Shown piece after piece: positions 44,391 through 52,596 of a stretch of DNA of 64,000 nucleotides. This DNA is from Desnuesiella massiliensis. GTDB taxonomy: Bacteria; Bacillota; Clostridia; Clostridiales; Clostridiaceae. Where the stretch lies: positions 496,001-560,000 of the forward strand of contig NZ_LN879457.1 in NCBI RefSeq assembly GCF_001403615.1, given 5' to 3'. How positions within the stretch are numbered: position 1 is the stretch's first letter; each line of letters starts with the position of its first letter. Both the position numbers and the translations under genes were made by a program. The notes under the pieces are model-generated. The model saw only the letters and a program-made list of their open reading frames with translations. It did no database searches and was not told the origin of the DNA.

Positions 44391-45200
44391 ATGTGTAACT
44401 GCAATATAGAAAATAAATGGAATACTATTTCCTATCCTAAAAATAAGTTTACTTCTTTAGGTGAAACTCCTTCTGGAGGTAGTTGGCCTTTGTATTATTT
44501 TAAAAGATCTCCAGAAGGTAAGTTTACAGACTTAAATGGCAATGAGATTGCTTTTAATATAAAAACTCCTGATATATCAATGGATTTCCCAAATAGTGAA
44601 CTAAATAAAGTAGTTGAAACCTATTATAATTTAACAGAATATCAAAAGACCATTGCTAGTTACTGGGGGGCTGGAGTACCCCAAAATCAACTTATACCGA
44701 TTCTACAAACTCTTATTAACGTCTATGGAGTACCAGCTGTATCTGCTTCTAGGCTTTATGGTATTGTTTCCTCTGCTATTAATGATGCTATGGTTATTTG
44801 CTGGTATTATAAATACGCCTATCAAATACCAAGACCTGTTCAATATGATCGTAATTTTACTCCTTATTTAAAAACACCTGAACATCCAAGTTATCCAGCT
44901 GGGCATTCCGTTAGCGCTGCATGCTTTGCAACGGTAGCAGCTCATTTTTTCCCCACAGAAAAAGAAAAATTGATTACTCTTGTTGATGAGTGTAGTATTT
45001 CTAGGCTTTATGCTGGAGTACATTTTCCTCTTGACTTATCGGAAGGATATAATCTAGGGGTAGATGTTGGAACTAGAATACTAAATGAGATAAGAAATGC
45101 TGCCGATGTTTACGGATCTACTGTAGATAAAGTTTATAGCGATGATAAAAATGCCGATTTAATGCCACCTCCTTATACTCAAATTTTTAAATTTAAATAA
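44391..45200 (+). CDS. PAP2-superfamily protein, vanadium haloperoxidase-like
   Basis: A 269-residue protein with no signal peptide. All three PAP2 motifs are present: K141-x6-R148-P149 (KYAYQIPRP), PSYPAGHS with His172, and S204-R205-x5-H211-x3-D215 (SRLYAGVHFPLD). Unlike membrane phosphatases it lacks clear helices spanning the membrane, matching the soluble vanadium-haloperoxidase/acid-phosphatase branch. ATG 44391 follows AAGGAGGAG. Whether it is a phosphatase or an oxidase cannot be told from these residues; phosphatase is more plausible in an anaerobe. Confidence 0.85.
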   Translation: MCNCNIENKWNTISYPKNKFTSLGETPSGGSWPLYYFKRSPEGKFTDLNGNEIAFNIKTPDISMDFPNSELNKVVETYYNLTEYQKTIASYWGAGVPQNQLIPILQTLINVYGVPAVSASRLYGIVSSAINDAMVICWYYKYAYQIPRPVQYDRNFTPYLKTPEHPSYPAGHSVSAACFATVAAHFFPTEKEKLITLVDECSISRLYAGVHFPLDLSEGYNLGVDVGTRILNEIRNAADVYGSTVDKVYSDDKNADLMPPPYTQIFKFK

Positions 45201-45235
45201 TATTTCAGCAAATAAAAAAACTATAGGAATTACTT

Positions 45236-45294
45236 CAGATTTTAGAGCGTCGATTTTGTCGACCTCTAAAATCTGTAACTTAAGTTACAGATTT
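45236..45294 (+). terminator. Two overlapping, mutually exclusive hairpins
   Basis: CAGATTTTAGAG (45236-45247) pairs with CTCTAAAATCTG (45264-45275). The end of the second arm, from 45269, also pairs with AAGTTACAGATTT (45282-45294) as a perfect 26-bp palindrome, followed by ATTTCTTT. It may simply terminate the PAP2 gene, or act as an attenuator before the ferredoxin gene. Confidence 0.6.
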
Positions 45295-45353
45295 ATTTCT
45301 TTAATAGTATTACTATAAAAGTGTAAATAAATCATTTAAAGGAGGAATATGGA

Positions 45354-45545
45354 ATGAGAGGAAAAGTTGATAAAGATACATGTATAGGCTGTGGATTATG
45401 TGCTGCTATCTGTGAAGAAATTTTTGTGATGGACGATGATGGAAAAGCTGTTGCTAAAGATATAGATATAGATCAAGATAATATAGCTGGCGCAAAAGAT
45501 GCAGAGGCTCAATGCCCTGTAAGCGCCATTGTTATAGAAGAATAA
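45354..45545 (+). CDS. [4Fe-4S] ferredoxin
   Basis: A 63-residue protein with one 4Fe-4S set: CIGCGLCAAIC near the N terminus and a final CPVSAI. The middle is acidic (DIDIDQDN), as in monocluster ferredoxins of the Desulfovibrio/Bacillus type. Carries electrons in the cytosol. AAAGGAGG precedes the ATG; a strong terminator follows. Confidence 0.93.
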   Translation: MRGKVDKDTCIGCGLCAAICEEIFVMDDDGKAVAKDIDIDQDNIAGAKDAEAQCPVSAIVIEE

Positions 45546-45560
45546 TTCCCCCACCTCAGT

Positions 45561-45589
45561 AAAAAGCGAGAAGTAATTTCTCGCTTTTT
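45561..45589 (+). terminator. Terminator after the ferredoxin
   Basis: AAAAAGCGAGAA and TTCTCGCTTTTT form a 12-bp stem with a 5-nt loop and T-run. Confidence 0.9.
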
Positions 45590-45674
45590 ACTATTTATAA
45601 TTATATGTTTTTAAAAATACTATTGACCTTATAGTTACTATAACCTTTAAAATAAGGTCTGTGAGGTGATAGAC

Positions 45675-47030
45675 GTGAAAAATAAATACGATTTATTAGA
45701 AGATAATATTTTAAAATTATTTTTTAAATTTCTTGGTACCAGTACTACAGGTATGATTATGGTTTCACTTTACATTTTATTTGATACCATATTTGTAGGT
45801 CAGGGAGTAGGTAAAGAGGGGTTAGCGGCTTTAAATATAGCTCTCCCTGTATATAATTTGCTATTTGGTACAGGTACCTTGTTAGGAACGGGAGGAGCTA
45901 CGGCCATGGCCGTAAGCCTTGGAAGCAAGGATAAAGATAGCGCTCAAAGGGCTTTTAATCATTCCTTAGTTTTGGGAATAATAATGGGAATAATTTATAC
46001 TGTTATAGGTCTTTTATTTATGGATAAAATATGTTACTTCTTAGGAGCAGGACCTGAAACTCTACCTCTCATTAAGGAGTACCTAGGAGTAGTGATACCT
46101 TTTAGCTGGTCCTTTCTTATGGTTTATAATCTTTCAATAATTGTGAGAAATGATCATGGGCCTAAGAGAGCCATGATTGCTATGGCTGCAGGGGGAATAA
46201 CCAATGCTGTGATGGATTACGTATTCGTATTTCCTCTAGGCATGGGCATGAGAGGAGCAGCCATTGCTACGGTTATGTCCTCTTTAGTATCCTTAGCTAT
46301 TTTACTAATGCACTTTATAGGCGGGCATTCCAACCTTAGGATTACCAGTCTAAGACTTAGGTTTGACTTTACTAAAAGAATTGTGTCCATAGGAATAGCT
46401 AGCTTCATAATAGAGATATCCTCAGGTTTAGTTATATTCTTATTTAATAAGCAGCTACTTTCCATGATAGGGGAAATAGGAGTTTCAGCTTATAGTATAA
46501 TAGCCAATGTGTCCTTGATGTGCGTTGCTATATTTACAGGTATTGCTCAAGGTATCCAGCCTATAGCTAGTATTAATTTTGGAGCTAAAAAGTATTCAAG
46601 GGTTTATACTATAAGAAAACTTGGAATTATTTCTGCAGCGATTTTTGGAATGTTATTCTTTATTTTAGGACTAACCATACCAGAGACAATTGTATCGGCC
46701 TTTACTAGTGAAAAAGGTCAGATAATAGATATCACAAAGGAAGGAATAAAATATTATTTCTTAGCATTTCCTATTATGGGTATTAATATAGTTATGGGAT
46801 CTTATTTTCAATCTATAGAAAAGACCCCTTATTCAACTGCTATTTCTTTGTGCAGAGGTATAATATTTACTGCCTTAGGACTTAAGCTCCTAACACTATT
46901 TTTAGGAGTATCTGGTATATGGATCACTGTACCTATAGCAGAAATATTAACCTTAATTATTATAACAGTGATTTTATACAAGGAAAAATTACAAAGATCA
47001 AATAATTTAAAAGAGGAAGCTGTAGCATAA
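45675..47030 (+). CDS. MATE-family efflux transporter
   Basis: About twelve helices in two MatE repeats over 451 residues. Typical phrases are FDTIFVGQGVG near residue 30, GTGGATAMAVSLG, RNDHGPKRAM and the second-repeat SIIANVSLMCVAIFTGIAQG. It exports drugs or metabolites using Na+ or H+. GTG 45675 has GAGGTG 6 nt upstream; the GTG at 45666 is part of that site. Confidence 0.9.
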   Translation: MKNKYDLLEDNILKLFFKFLGTSTTGMIMVSLYILFDTIFVGQGVGKEGLAALNIALPVYNLLFGTGTLLGTGGATAMAVSLGSKDKDSAQRAFNHSLVLGIIMGIIYTVIGLLFMDKICYFLGAGPETLPLIKEYLGVVIPFSWSFLMVYNLSIIVRNDHGPKRAMIAMAAGGITNAVMDYVFVFPLGMGMRGAAIATVMSSLVSLAILLMHFIGGHSNLRITSLRLRFDFTKRIVSIGIASFIIEISSGLVIFLFNKQLLSMIGEIGVSAYSIIANVSLMCVAIFTGIAQGIQPIASINFGAKKYSRVYTIRKLGIISAAIFGMLFFILGLTIPETIVSAFTSEKGQIIDITKEGIKYYFLAFPIMGINIVMGSYFQSIEKTPYSTAISLCRGIIFTALGLKLLTLFLGVSGIWITVPIAEILTLIIITVILYKEKLQRSNNLKEEAVA

Positions 47031-47037
47031 GGTTATG

Positions 47038-47062
47038 AGGGGTGCTTTTGTAAAGCATCCCT
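47038..47062. terminator. Hairpin between convergent genes
   Basis: AGGGGTGCTTT (47038-47048) pairs with AAAGCATCCCT (47052-47062) with one G-T wobble. It lies between the MATE and Fnr-like genes. Confidence 0.5.
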
Positions 47063-47068
47063 ATAAAA

Positions 47069-47785
47069 CTAAATAAGATTTCTTATATATTCCATGTCCT
47101 TTATGATGATCTTCTTATTTCCCACCAGTTCAATAATATCTTCCTGCTCAAAGGAAGACAGCTTTCTGCTTATAGTTTCTCTGGTAACCCCTATATAATT
47201 AGCCATATCCTCTCGACTTAGGGGAAAGGAGATTTCCATACCCTTTTCTGTTTTTACTCCAAATTTCTCTGAGAAGTTTAATAATAAGGTGGCTAATCTG
47301 CTATCCATGTCTTTAGTAGTAATGGTTTGAACTAAATTTTCTAGATTTAAAATTCTATCGTGCATATATTCTAATATATTTATACTAATTTCAGAGTTCT
47401 CTTTTAGAATTCTATCAAAATCATTCTTATGAAGCATACACATATAGGTATCCTGAAGAGCGGAAGCGCTATGGCTATATTTGCTTCTTTTTAATAGACT
47501 CAAGTCTCCAAAGAAATCCCCTTCCTTTAATACATAAAGTATTTGCTCTTTTCCATCTTTGGTATAGGTAAAGGCCTTTATACTTCCATGGTTTATTATA
47601 AAGAGCTTATCTGACATTTCACCTTCATTGAATATAATTTCTCCTTTTTTAAAAACCTTCCTAGTTATTAAACTTGTAACCTTAGAAAGCTGAGCTTCAG
47701 TTAAAGAAGAAAATATAGAAACCTTTTTGGCACAATATCTTGTGCCGCAGGAAGGACAGTTGTTTTCGAATATAACTTTTTTCAT
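47069..47785 (-). CDS. Crp/Fnr-family regulator with FNR-type Cys set
   Basis: A 238-residue protein: N-terminal Cys cluster (Cys10, Cys13, Cys18 in NCPSCGTRYC) plus Cys116 in the cNMP-like domain, the four-Cys layout that holds a [4Fe-4S] cluster in FNR. The effector domain spans about 25-145 and a winged HTH about 160-235. The recognition helix has E203-x-x-S206-R207 (RETISRKL), the residues FNR uses to read TTGAT. A TTGAT-N4-ATCAC box lies in the shared promoter with ric and fprA, so it should control these genes in response to NO or redox. Confidence 0.9.
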   Translation of the reverse strand: MKKVIFENNCPSCGTRYCAKKVSIFSSLTEAQLSKVTSLITRKVFKKGEIIFNEGEMSDKLFIINHGSIKAFTYTKDGKEQILYVLKEGDFFGDLSLLKRSKYSHSASALQDTYMCMLHKNDFDRILKENSEISINILEYMHDRILNLENLVQTITTKDMDSRLATLLLNFSEKFGVKTEKGMEISFPLSREDMANYIGVTRETISRKLSSFEQEDIIELVGNKKIIIKDMEYIRNLI

Positions 47786-47830
47786 ACAAGAACCTCCTTC
47801 ATATAAATAATATTATATCCTAATAAATAT

Positions 47831-47844
47831 TTGATTTGAATCAC
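47831..47844. promoter_or_regulatory. FNR-type box in the divergent regulator/ric promoter
   Basis: TTGATTTGAATCAC matches TTGAT-N4-ATCAA at all defined bases except the last. It lies 46 nt from the regulator start and 68 nt from the ric start. Confidence 0.7.
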
Positions 47845-47911
47845 ATACTTAATATATTAAAAAATATAAAATAAAGACAAATAAAACATTTAAATTTGGA
47901 GGTTAGAGTTT

Positions 47912-48607
47912 ATGAATAAAAGATTTGTTGAGACTCAAAGCATTGGTGAAATAGTGGCTAAGTTCCCAGGAGCCAGTAATGTATTTTTAAAATATAATAT
48001 TGATTTTTGCTGTGGAGGTAATAGACCTTTAATTCAAGCTATAGAAGAACAAAAGCTTGATAAAGTAGAAGTATTAGAAGTATTAAATAATAAATATGAG
48101 GAAATACTATCCAATAGCATAGAACAAAAGGAGTGGACAAAAGAATCTTGGAGTGGTTTAATAGATTATATAGTAAATACCCATCATTTGTATTTAAGGG
48201 AAGAATTACCTAAAATCAATGATTTGCTTTTAAAGGTATTAAGAGCTCATGGAGAAAACCATGGGAAACTGTTATCTGAGGTCCATAAACTATTTAGCAG
48301 CTTAAAGACAGAACTTGAGCAGCATTTAATTAAGGAAGAAACTATAATATTTCCTATTATTAAAGAATACGAAAAATCTAAAGATGAGGTATTAAGAGAA
48401 AAAGCCTTAAGAGTAATTGAAGAGCTTGAAGGTGAACATGAAGGGGCAGGGGATATATTAAAAACTCTTAGAAGGATTACAGAAGATTATAAGTTACCAG
48501 AGGATGGGTGCAGGACCTTTGCGTTGACTTACCAAAAGCTTGATGAACTTGAGAGGGATTTATTCCAGCACATTCATTTAGAAAATAATATACTATTTAA
48601 ATTATAA
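47912..48607 (+). CDS. ric: Iron-sulfur cluster repair di-iron protein RIC (ScdA/YtfE)
   Basis: A 231-residue protein: N-terminal DUF542 domain with IDFCCGGNRPL (Cys33, Cys34) and a hemerythrin-like four-helix bundle with the di-iron His/Glu ligands (NTHHLYLREELP, HGENHGKL, LEQHLIKEE, LEGEHEGAG, FQHIHLENN). RIC proteins repair iron-sulfur clusters damaged by NO or peroxide. GGAGG precedes the ATG. It forms an operon with the flavodiiron gene 18 nt downstream. Confidence 0.95.
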   Translation: MNKRFVETQSIGEIVAKFPGASNVFLKYNIDFCCGGNRPLIQAIEEQKLDKVEVLEVLNNKYEEILSNSIEQKEWTKESWSGLIDYIVNTHHLYLREELPKINDLLLKVLRAHGENHGKLLSEVHKLFSSLKTELEQHLIKEETIIFPIIKEYEKSKDEVLREKALRVIEELEGEHEGAGDILKTLRRITEDYKLPEDGCRTFALTYQKLDELERDLFQHIHLENNILFKL

Positions 48608-48625
48608 GAAAAGGATGTGGATTAT

Positions 48626-49813
48626 ATGTCATTTAAAATCAATGATAGAGTTACTTGGGTAGGAAAAACAGATTGGGAATTAAGAAATTTTCATGGAGAG
48701 GAATATTCTACTCATAAGGGTTCATCCTATAATTCTTATTTAATAAGAGATGAAAAGATAGTATTGATTGATACAGTATGGAAGCCTTTTGCAAAGGAAT
48801 TTGTAGCTAACTTAAAAAAAGAGATAGATTTAAATAAAATAGATTATATTATTGCTAATCATGCAGAAGTAGATCATAGTGGAGCTCTTCCGGAATTAAT
48901 GAAGGAGATTCCTAACGTACCTATATACTGTACTAAAAATGGAGTTAAATCCTTAAAAGGACATTATCATGAGGATTGGAACTTCGTTGAAGTAAAAACT
49001 GGAGATATCTTAGATATTGGCAAAAACAAATTAGTGTTTATAGAGGCTAGAATGCTTCATTGGCCAGATAGCATGTTTACTTATATGACAGGAGATAATA
49101 TACTATTTAGCAATGATGCTTTTGGTCAGCACTATGCTTCAGAATTTATGTATAATGACTTGGTGGATCAAGATGAGCTATATAAGGAAGCAATAAAGTA
49201 CTATGCTAATATATTGACACCTTTTAGTCCATTAGTCATAAAGAAAATTGAAGAGGTGGTTAAATTAAATGTACCTTTGGATATGATATGCACAAGCCAT
49301 GGTATAATATGGAGAGATAATCCACTTCAAATAGTAAATAAATATATGGAATGGGCTAATAAATATAAAGAAAATCAAGTGACCTTAGTTTATGATACCA
49401 TGTGGGATGCTACAAGAATCATGGCTGAGTCCATAGCTCAAGGTATTAAAAATGTGGATCCAAGCGTTAATGTTAAGTTATATAACTCCGCTAAAACAGA
49501 TAAAAATGATATAATTACAGAAGTATTCAAATCAAAGGCTATATTAGTAGGATCCTCCACCATAAATAAAGGTATATTGTCTTCAGTAGCTTCTATATTA
49601 GAAATGATTAAAGGACTTGAATTTAAGGAGAAAAAAGCTGCAGCCTTTGGAAGCTATGGTTGGAGTGGAGAGTCAGTGAAGATTATAAATGAAGAACTAA
49701 ACAAGGCGGGATTCCAAGTGATAGGAAACGGATTGAAGGAACTTTGGATACCTGATGAGGAAGGAATTAAAAGAGCTATAGAATTTGGAGAGGACTTAGC
49801 AAGAAATATATAG
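48626..49813 (+). CDS. fprA: Flavodiiron protein (FprA-type NO/O2 reductase)
   Basis: A 395-residue A-type flavodiiron protein. The beta-lactamase-like domain has the iron ligands H79-x-E81-x-D83-H84 (HAEVDHSG), a later HWPD, Asp164 and His225 (SHGIIW); residue 145 is His. The C-terminal flavodoxin domain (about 250-395) begins with VYDTMWDATRIMAE for FMN. It reduces NO to N2O or O2 to water. ATG 48626 is preferred over GTG 48617, which abuts AAGG. Confidence 0.95.
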   Translation: MSFKINDRVTWVGKTDWELRNFHGEEYSTHKGSSYNSYLIRDEKIVLIDTVWKPFAKEFVANLKKEIDLNKIDYIIANHAEVDHSGALPELMKEIPNVPIYCTKNGVKSLKGHYHEDWNFVEVKTGDILDIGKNKLVFIEARMLHWPDSMFTYMTGDNILFSNDAFGQHYASEFMYNDLVDQDELYKEAIKYYANILTPFSPLVIKKIEEVVKLNVPLDMICTSHGIIWRDNPLQIVNKYMEWANKYKENQVTLVYDTMWDATRIMAESIAQGIKNVDPSVNVKLYNSAKTDKNDIITEVFKSKAILVGSSTINKGILSSVASILEMIKGLEFKEKKAAAFGSYGWSGESVKIINEELNKAGFQVIGNGLKELWIPDEEGIKRAIEFGEDLARNI

Positions 49814-49839
49814 GTTGAATTATAATAGTTAGTATAGAA

Positions 49840-49886
49840 GCAAGCTAACAGCCTTCTGTAAAGAAGGTAAGGGCTTGCCTCTTTTA
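49840..49886 (+). terminator. Terminator after fprA
   Basis: GCAAGC...GCCTTC pairs with GAAGG...GCTTGC, then CTCTTTTATTTTT. Confidence 0.75.
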
Positions 49887-49948
49887 TTTTTGCCTTTTTG
49901 CTAATTATTCTTAATCCTATTTATGTGGAAGTTTCAGATTTTATGCTA

Positions 49949-50437
49949 TTATTTCACTTCAATTTGCCCATCTTCTATAAGCTCATTAGCGATCCATCTT
50001 GCAACTTTTCCAGTGATTGTAATGCAGTGATTCTTTCTCTCTGGGCTCTTGAAGTTGTCACCAGCCCATTCTCTTGTGATTACTCTACAGCAAGTTGATT
50101 TATATTCATTTTTAATATAGTCATGTAGTCCCTTAGCTTTTTCAAACATCTTTTCCTGCATAGGTTCACCTTGAACTCTTCCGTATACCATACCTAAAGC
50201 CATTTGTCCACCGGAAACTGCACCGCATAAACATCCAGCTTTACCCATTCCTATAGGGAAGCTGCTTGCCATTTTAACTACGCTTTCATCATAGGGCTTA
50301 CCTAATAATTCGTTGATTGTTTGCACTACTGATTCGCTGCAAAAAAATGTACCGCTTCTGAAAAGTTCTTCTGCATTAGCTTGAACCTTATCAAGAACTT
50401 CTCCCTTTGTAAAATCTTTTGTATTCACTAAATTCAT
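49949..50437 (-). CDS. C_GCAxxG_C_C family redox protein
   Basis: A 162-residue cytosolic protein with the spaced Cys pattern of the family: FFCSES, GCLCGAVSGGQMALG, CCRVIT and NHCITIT. These Cys are thought to bind a cofactor or form redox disulfides, and family members often sit beside sulfur or selenium genes. ATG 50437 has GGGAG 6 nt upstream. It is divergent from the TDT transporter/ferredoxin pair. Confidence 0.85.
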   Translation of the reverse strand: MNLVNTKDFTKGEVLDKVQANAEELFRSGTFFCSESVVQTINELLGKPYDESVVKMASSFPIGMGKAGCLCGAVSGGQMALGMVYGRVQGEPMQEKMFEKAKGLHDYIKNEYKSTCCRVITREWAGDNFKSPERKNHCITITGKVARWIANELIEDGQIEVK

Positions 50438-50642
50438 TATGTACTCCCCCACCCTTAAAATAATGTAAACTTATACAATCACTATTATAGTTTATATAAT
50501 TTAAAGTTACCAATAGACAAATCTTATAGTTAAGAGCATATGTATCGGAAAAATCGATAAATCAAAGTCTATTATCTATGTTATACTATTAGCGGAGTTT
50601 GGGAAATCTTCGAAAAATTTTAAATATAAGGGGGAGGCGCTA

Positions 50643-51593
50643 ATGAATCAAATTCTAAAAAAATATCCAGTTCCAATAGTGGGACTTATGTTAGGGTTGG
50701 CAGCTGCAGGAAATCTTGTACAATCCTATGGAGAAGTATATCGCAATATCTTTGGAATAATATCAGCTATATTACTTGTTTTAATGATTGCAAAGACCAT
50801 AAAGTATCCTAAGGGGGTAGCAGAAAGTTTAGATAATCCTGTAGTGGCCAGTGTGTTTCCAACACTTTCTATGGCGATAATGTTATTATCAACTTATATC
50901 AAGCCATATACTCCACAATTAGCCTATGCCATGTGGATTGCAGGAATTTCTATACATATTATATTAATTTTATGGTTTACTAAGAAATTTGTATTAAGTT
51001 TCAGGATCAAGCAAGTATTTCCATCCTGGTTTATTGTTTATGTTGGTATAGCTGTAGCTAGTGTAACAGGACCTGCTTTTACAATGATAAACGTAGGACA
51101 AGTAGCTTTTTGGTTTGGATTTATAACTTATTTAATACTTTTACCAATAGTTATTTATAGAGTTACAAAAGTTAAGGAAATGCCAGAGCTAACATTGCCA
51201 ACTCTTGCTATATTCGCAGCGCCAGCAAGTTTATTATTAGCAGGATATATGAATTCCTTTAAAACAAAAAATATGGCAGTAGTTTGGTTTCTAATGGCTT
51301 TATCAATCATCATGTATGTAGTAGTTATTATAATGATGTTTAAGCTTTTGAGATTAAAATTCTATCCAAGCTATTCGGCCTTTACATTTCCACTTATAAT
51401 AAGTGGTATTGCAATGAAGTTAACAAATGGATTCTTAAATAAATCTGGACAAGGCATAGCTTCATTACAATACTTAATAAAATTTCAAGAGGCAGTAGGG
51501 GTTATCATAGTATTATATGTATTAATTAGGTATATTCAATTTCTTTTACCTGAAAAGACTGTTGCATCAGACTTAAAAAGGGGGATAAATTAA
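50643..51593 (+). CDS. TDT-family transporter (TehA/SLAC1-like)
   Basis: A 316-residue protein with ten short hydrophobic helices and the early motif PVPIVGLMLGLAAAGN of the tellurite-resistance/dicarboxylate transporter family, whose structure (TehA) is an anion channel. The anion is unknown: sulfite, C4-dicarboxylate or chloride are all known in the family. GGGGGAGG precedes the ATG. Its stop overlaps the start of a ferredoxin gene by one base (TAATG). Confidence 0.82.
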   Translation: MNQILKKYPVPIVGLMLGLAAAGNLVQSYGEVYRNIFGIISAILLVLMIAKTIKYPKGVAESLDNPVVASVFPTLSMAIMLLSTYIKPYTPQLAYAMWIAGISIHIILILWFTKKFVLSFRIKQVFPSWFIVYVGIAVASVTGPAFTMINVGQVAFWFGFITYLILLPIVIYRVTKVKEMPELTLPTLAIFAAPASLLLAGYMNSFKTKNMAVVWFLMALSIIMYVVVIIMMFKLLRLKFYPSYSAFTFPLIISGIAMKLTNGFLNKSGQGIASLQYLIKFQEAVGVIIVLYVLIRYIQFLLPEKTVASDLKRGIN

Positions 51594-51766
51594 TGGCTTA
51601 TACAATTACTGATAAATGTCTAACCTGTGGTATGTGTATATTTGAATGTCCTGTGGATGCTATATCACCAGAAGTTCATAAATATATAATTGATCCAGAT
51701 AAATGTATGGATTGTGGTTCCTGTGTAGGTGCCTGTATACCAGAAGCTATTCATTCAGGTGAATAG
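51593..51766 (+). CDS. 2[4Fe-4S] ferredoxin, 57 residues
   Basis: A short gene with two complete cluster motifs: CLTCGMCIFECP and CMDCGSCVGACIP. Length and spacing are those of clostridial ferredoxins. Its ATG overlaps the stop of the TDT gene (TAATG) and AAGGGGG lies just upstream, so translation is coupled. Pairing with an anion transporter and a Cys-rich protein suggests reduction of an imported oxyanion (inference). Confidence 0.95.
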   Translation: MAYTITDKCLTCGMCIFECPVDAISPEVHKYIIDPDKCMDCGSCVGACIPEAIHSGE

Positions 51767-51791
51767 AGGATAATTTTTATTGAATAAAACT

Positions 51792-51837
51792 AAACCCGCA
51801 TAAGTAGGCTTAATAAACAACCTATTTATGCGGGTTT
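51792..51837. terminator. Bidirectional terminator
   Basis: AAACCCGCATAAGTAGG pairs with CCTATTTATGCGGGTTT (one mismatch), then GTTTTTTT. It separates ferredoxin from the convergent cbiO. Confidence 0.9.
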
Positions 51838-51843
51838 GTTTTT

Positions 51844-52596
51844 TTATTTAGTACCACATATAGGACAGTCCTGTAGAATAAGGGGCTTCTCTAGACTACA
51901 TTGCTCTAATAATTCTCCATCTCTAAGGATTTTTGAAGAAGGACCGTCACAGACCACCACTCCTTCTTTTAATATTATGGTTCTTTCGCAAAGCTCTAGT
52001 ACCATATCCATATCATGGGTAGCGATGATTTTTGTATGATTAAAACCCTTAAGCAGGTTTATCAGTCTTCGCCTAGCCTTAGGGTCTAGGGCTGCAGTAG
52101 GTTCATCCATAATAAGCACCTCTGGTTCCATGGCCAAAACTGTAGCAATGGTTACAGCACGTTTTTCACCACCAGAAAGTTTATAGGGGGCCCTGTCTTT
52201 TAGGTGTAAGACTCCTACGGTTTCCAGAGCATTAATCACTCTTTTGTTAACCTCTGATTCATCTAATCCGTAATTTCTAGGTCCAAAGGCTACATCATCA
52301 TAAACTTTTGTCATAAAAAGCTGATGGTCAGAATCTTGAAAGGTAAAGCCTAGCTTTTGACGTATAAGAGGAAGGGTTTTTGAATTTACAGGGGTTTCAC
52401 CTATGTGAATTTCTCCTTTTGTAGGCATGAGAATACCTACAAGCAGCATCAAAAGCGATGACTTTCCCGCTCCGTTTGCTCCCACAATTCCTACAGACTC
52501 CCCAGAATGAATAGTAAAGTTTAATCCATTTATGGCCTTTTTTCCGTCCGCATAGCTATAGTATATATCATTAAAATCAATTATGGCATGGTTCAT
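51844..52596 (-). CDS. cbiO: Cobalt/nickel ECF transporter ATPase
   Basis: A 250-residue EcfA/CbiO ATPase: Walker A GANGAGKSS, Q-loop TFQDSDHQLF (a CbiO mark), signature LSGGEKRA, Walker B VLIMDEPTAALD and switch His in ATHDMD. The C-terminal tail has a CPICG pair. It overlaps the end of cbiQ by 4 bp (ATGA), so translation is coupled. Confidence 0.93.
   Translation of the reverse strand: MNHAIIDFNDIYYSYADGKKAINGLNFTIHSGESVGIVGANGAGKSSLLMLLVGILMPTKGEIHIGETPVNSKTLPLIRQKLGFTFQDSDHQLFMTKVYDDVAFGPRNYGLDESEVNKRVINALETVGVLHLKDRAPYKLSGGEKRAVTIATVLAMEPEVLIMDEPTAALDPKARRRLINLLKGFNHTKIIATHDMDMVLELCERTIILKEGVVVCDGPSSKILRDGELLEQCSLEKPLILQDCPICGTK

Noticed and set aside
44653..44871. Plus-strand 72-codon frame inside the PAP2 gene
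   Set aside because: Out-of-frame shadow; the PAP2 motifs are in the other frame.
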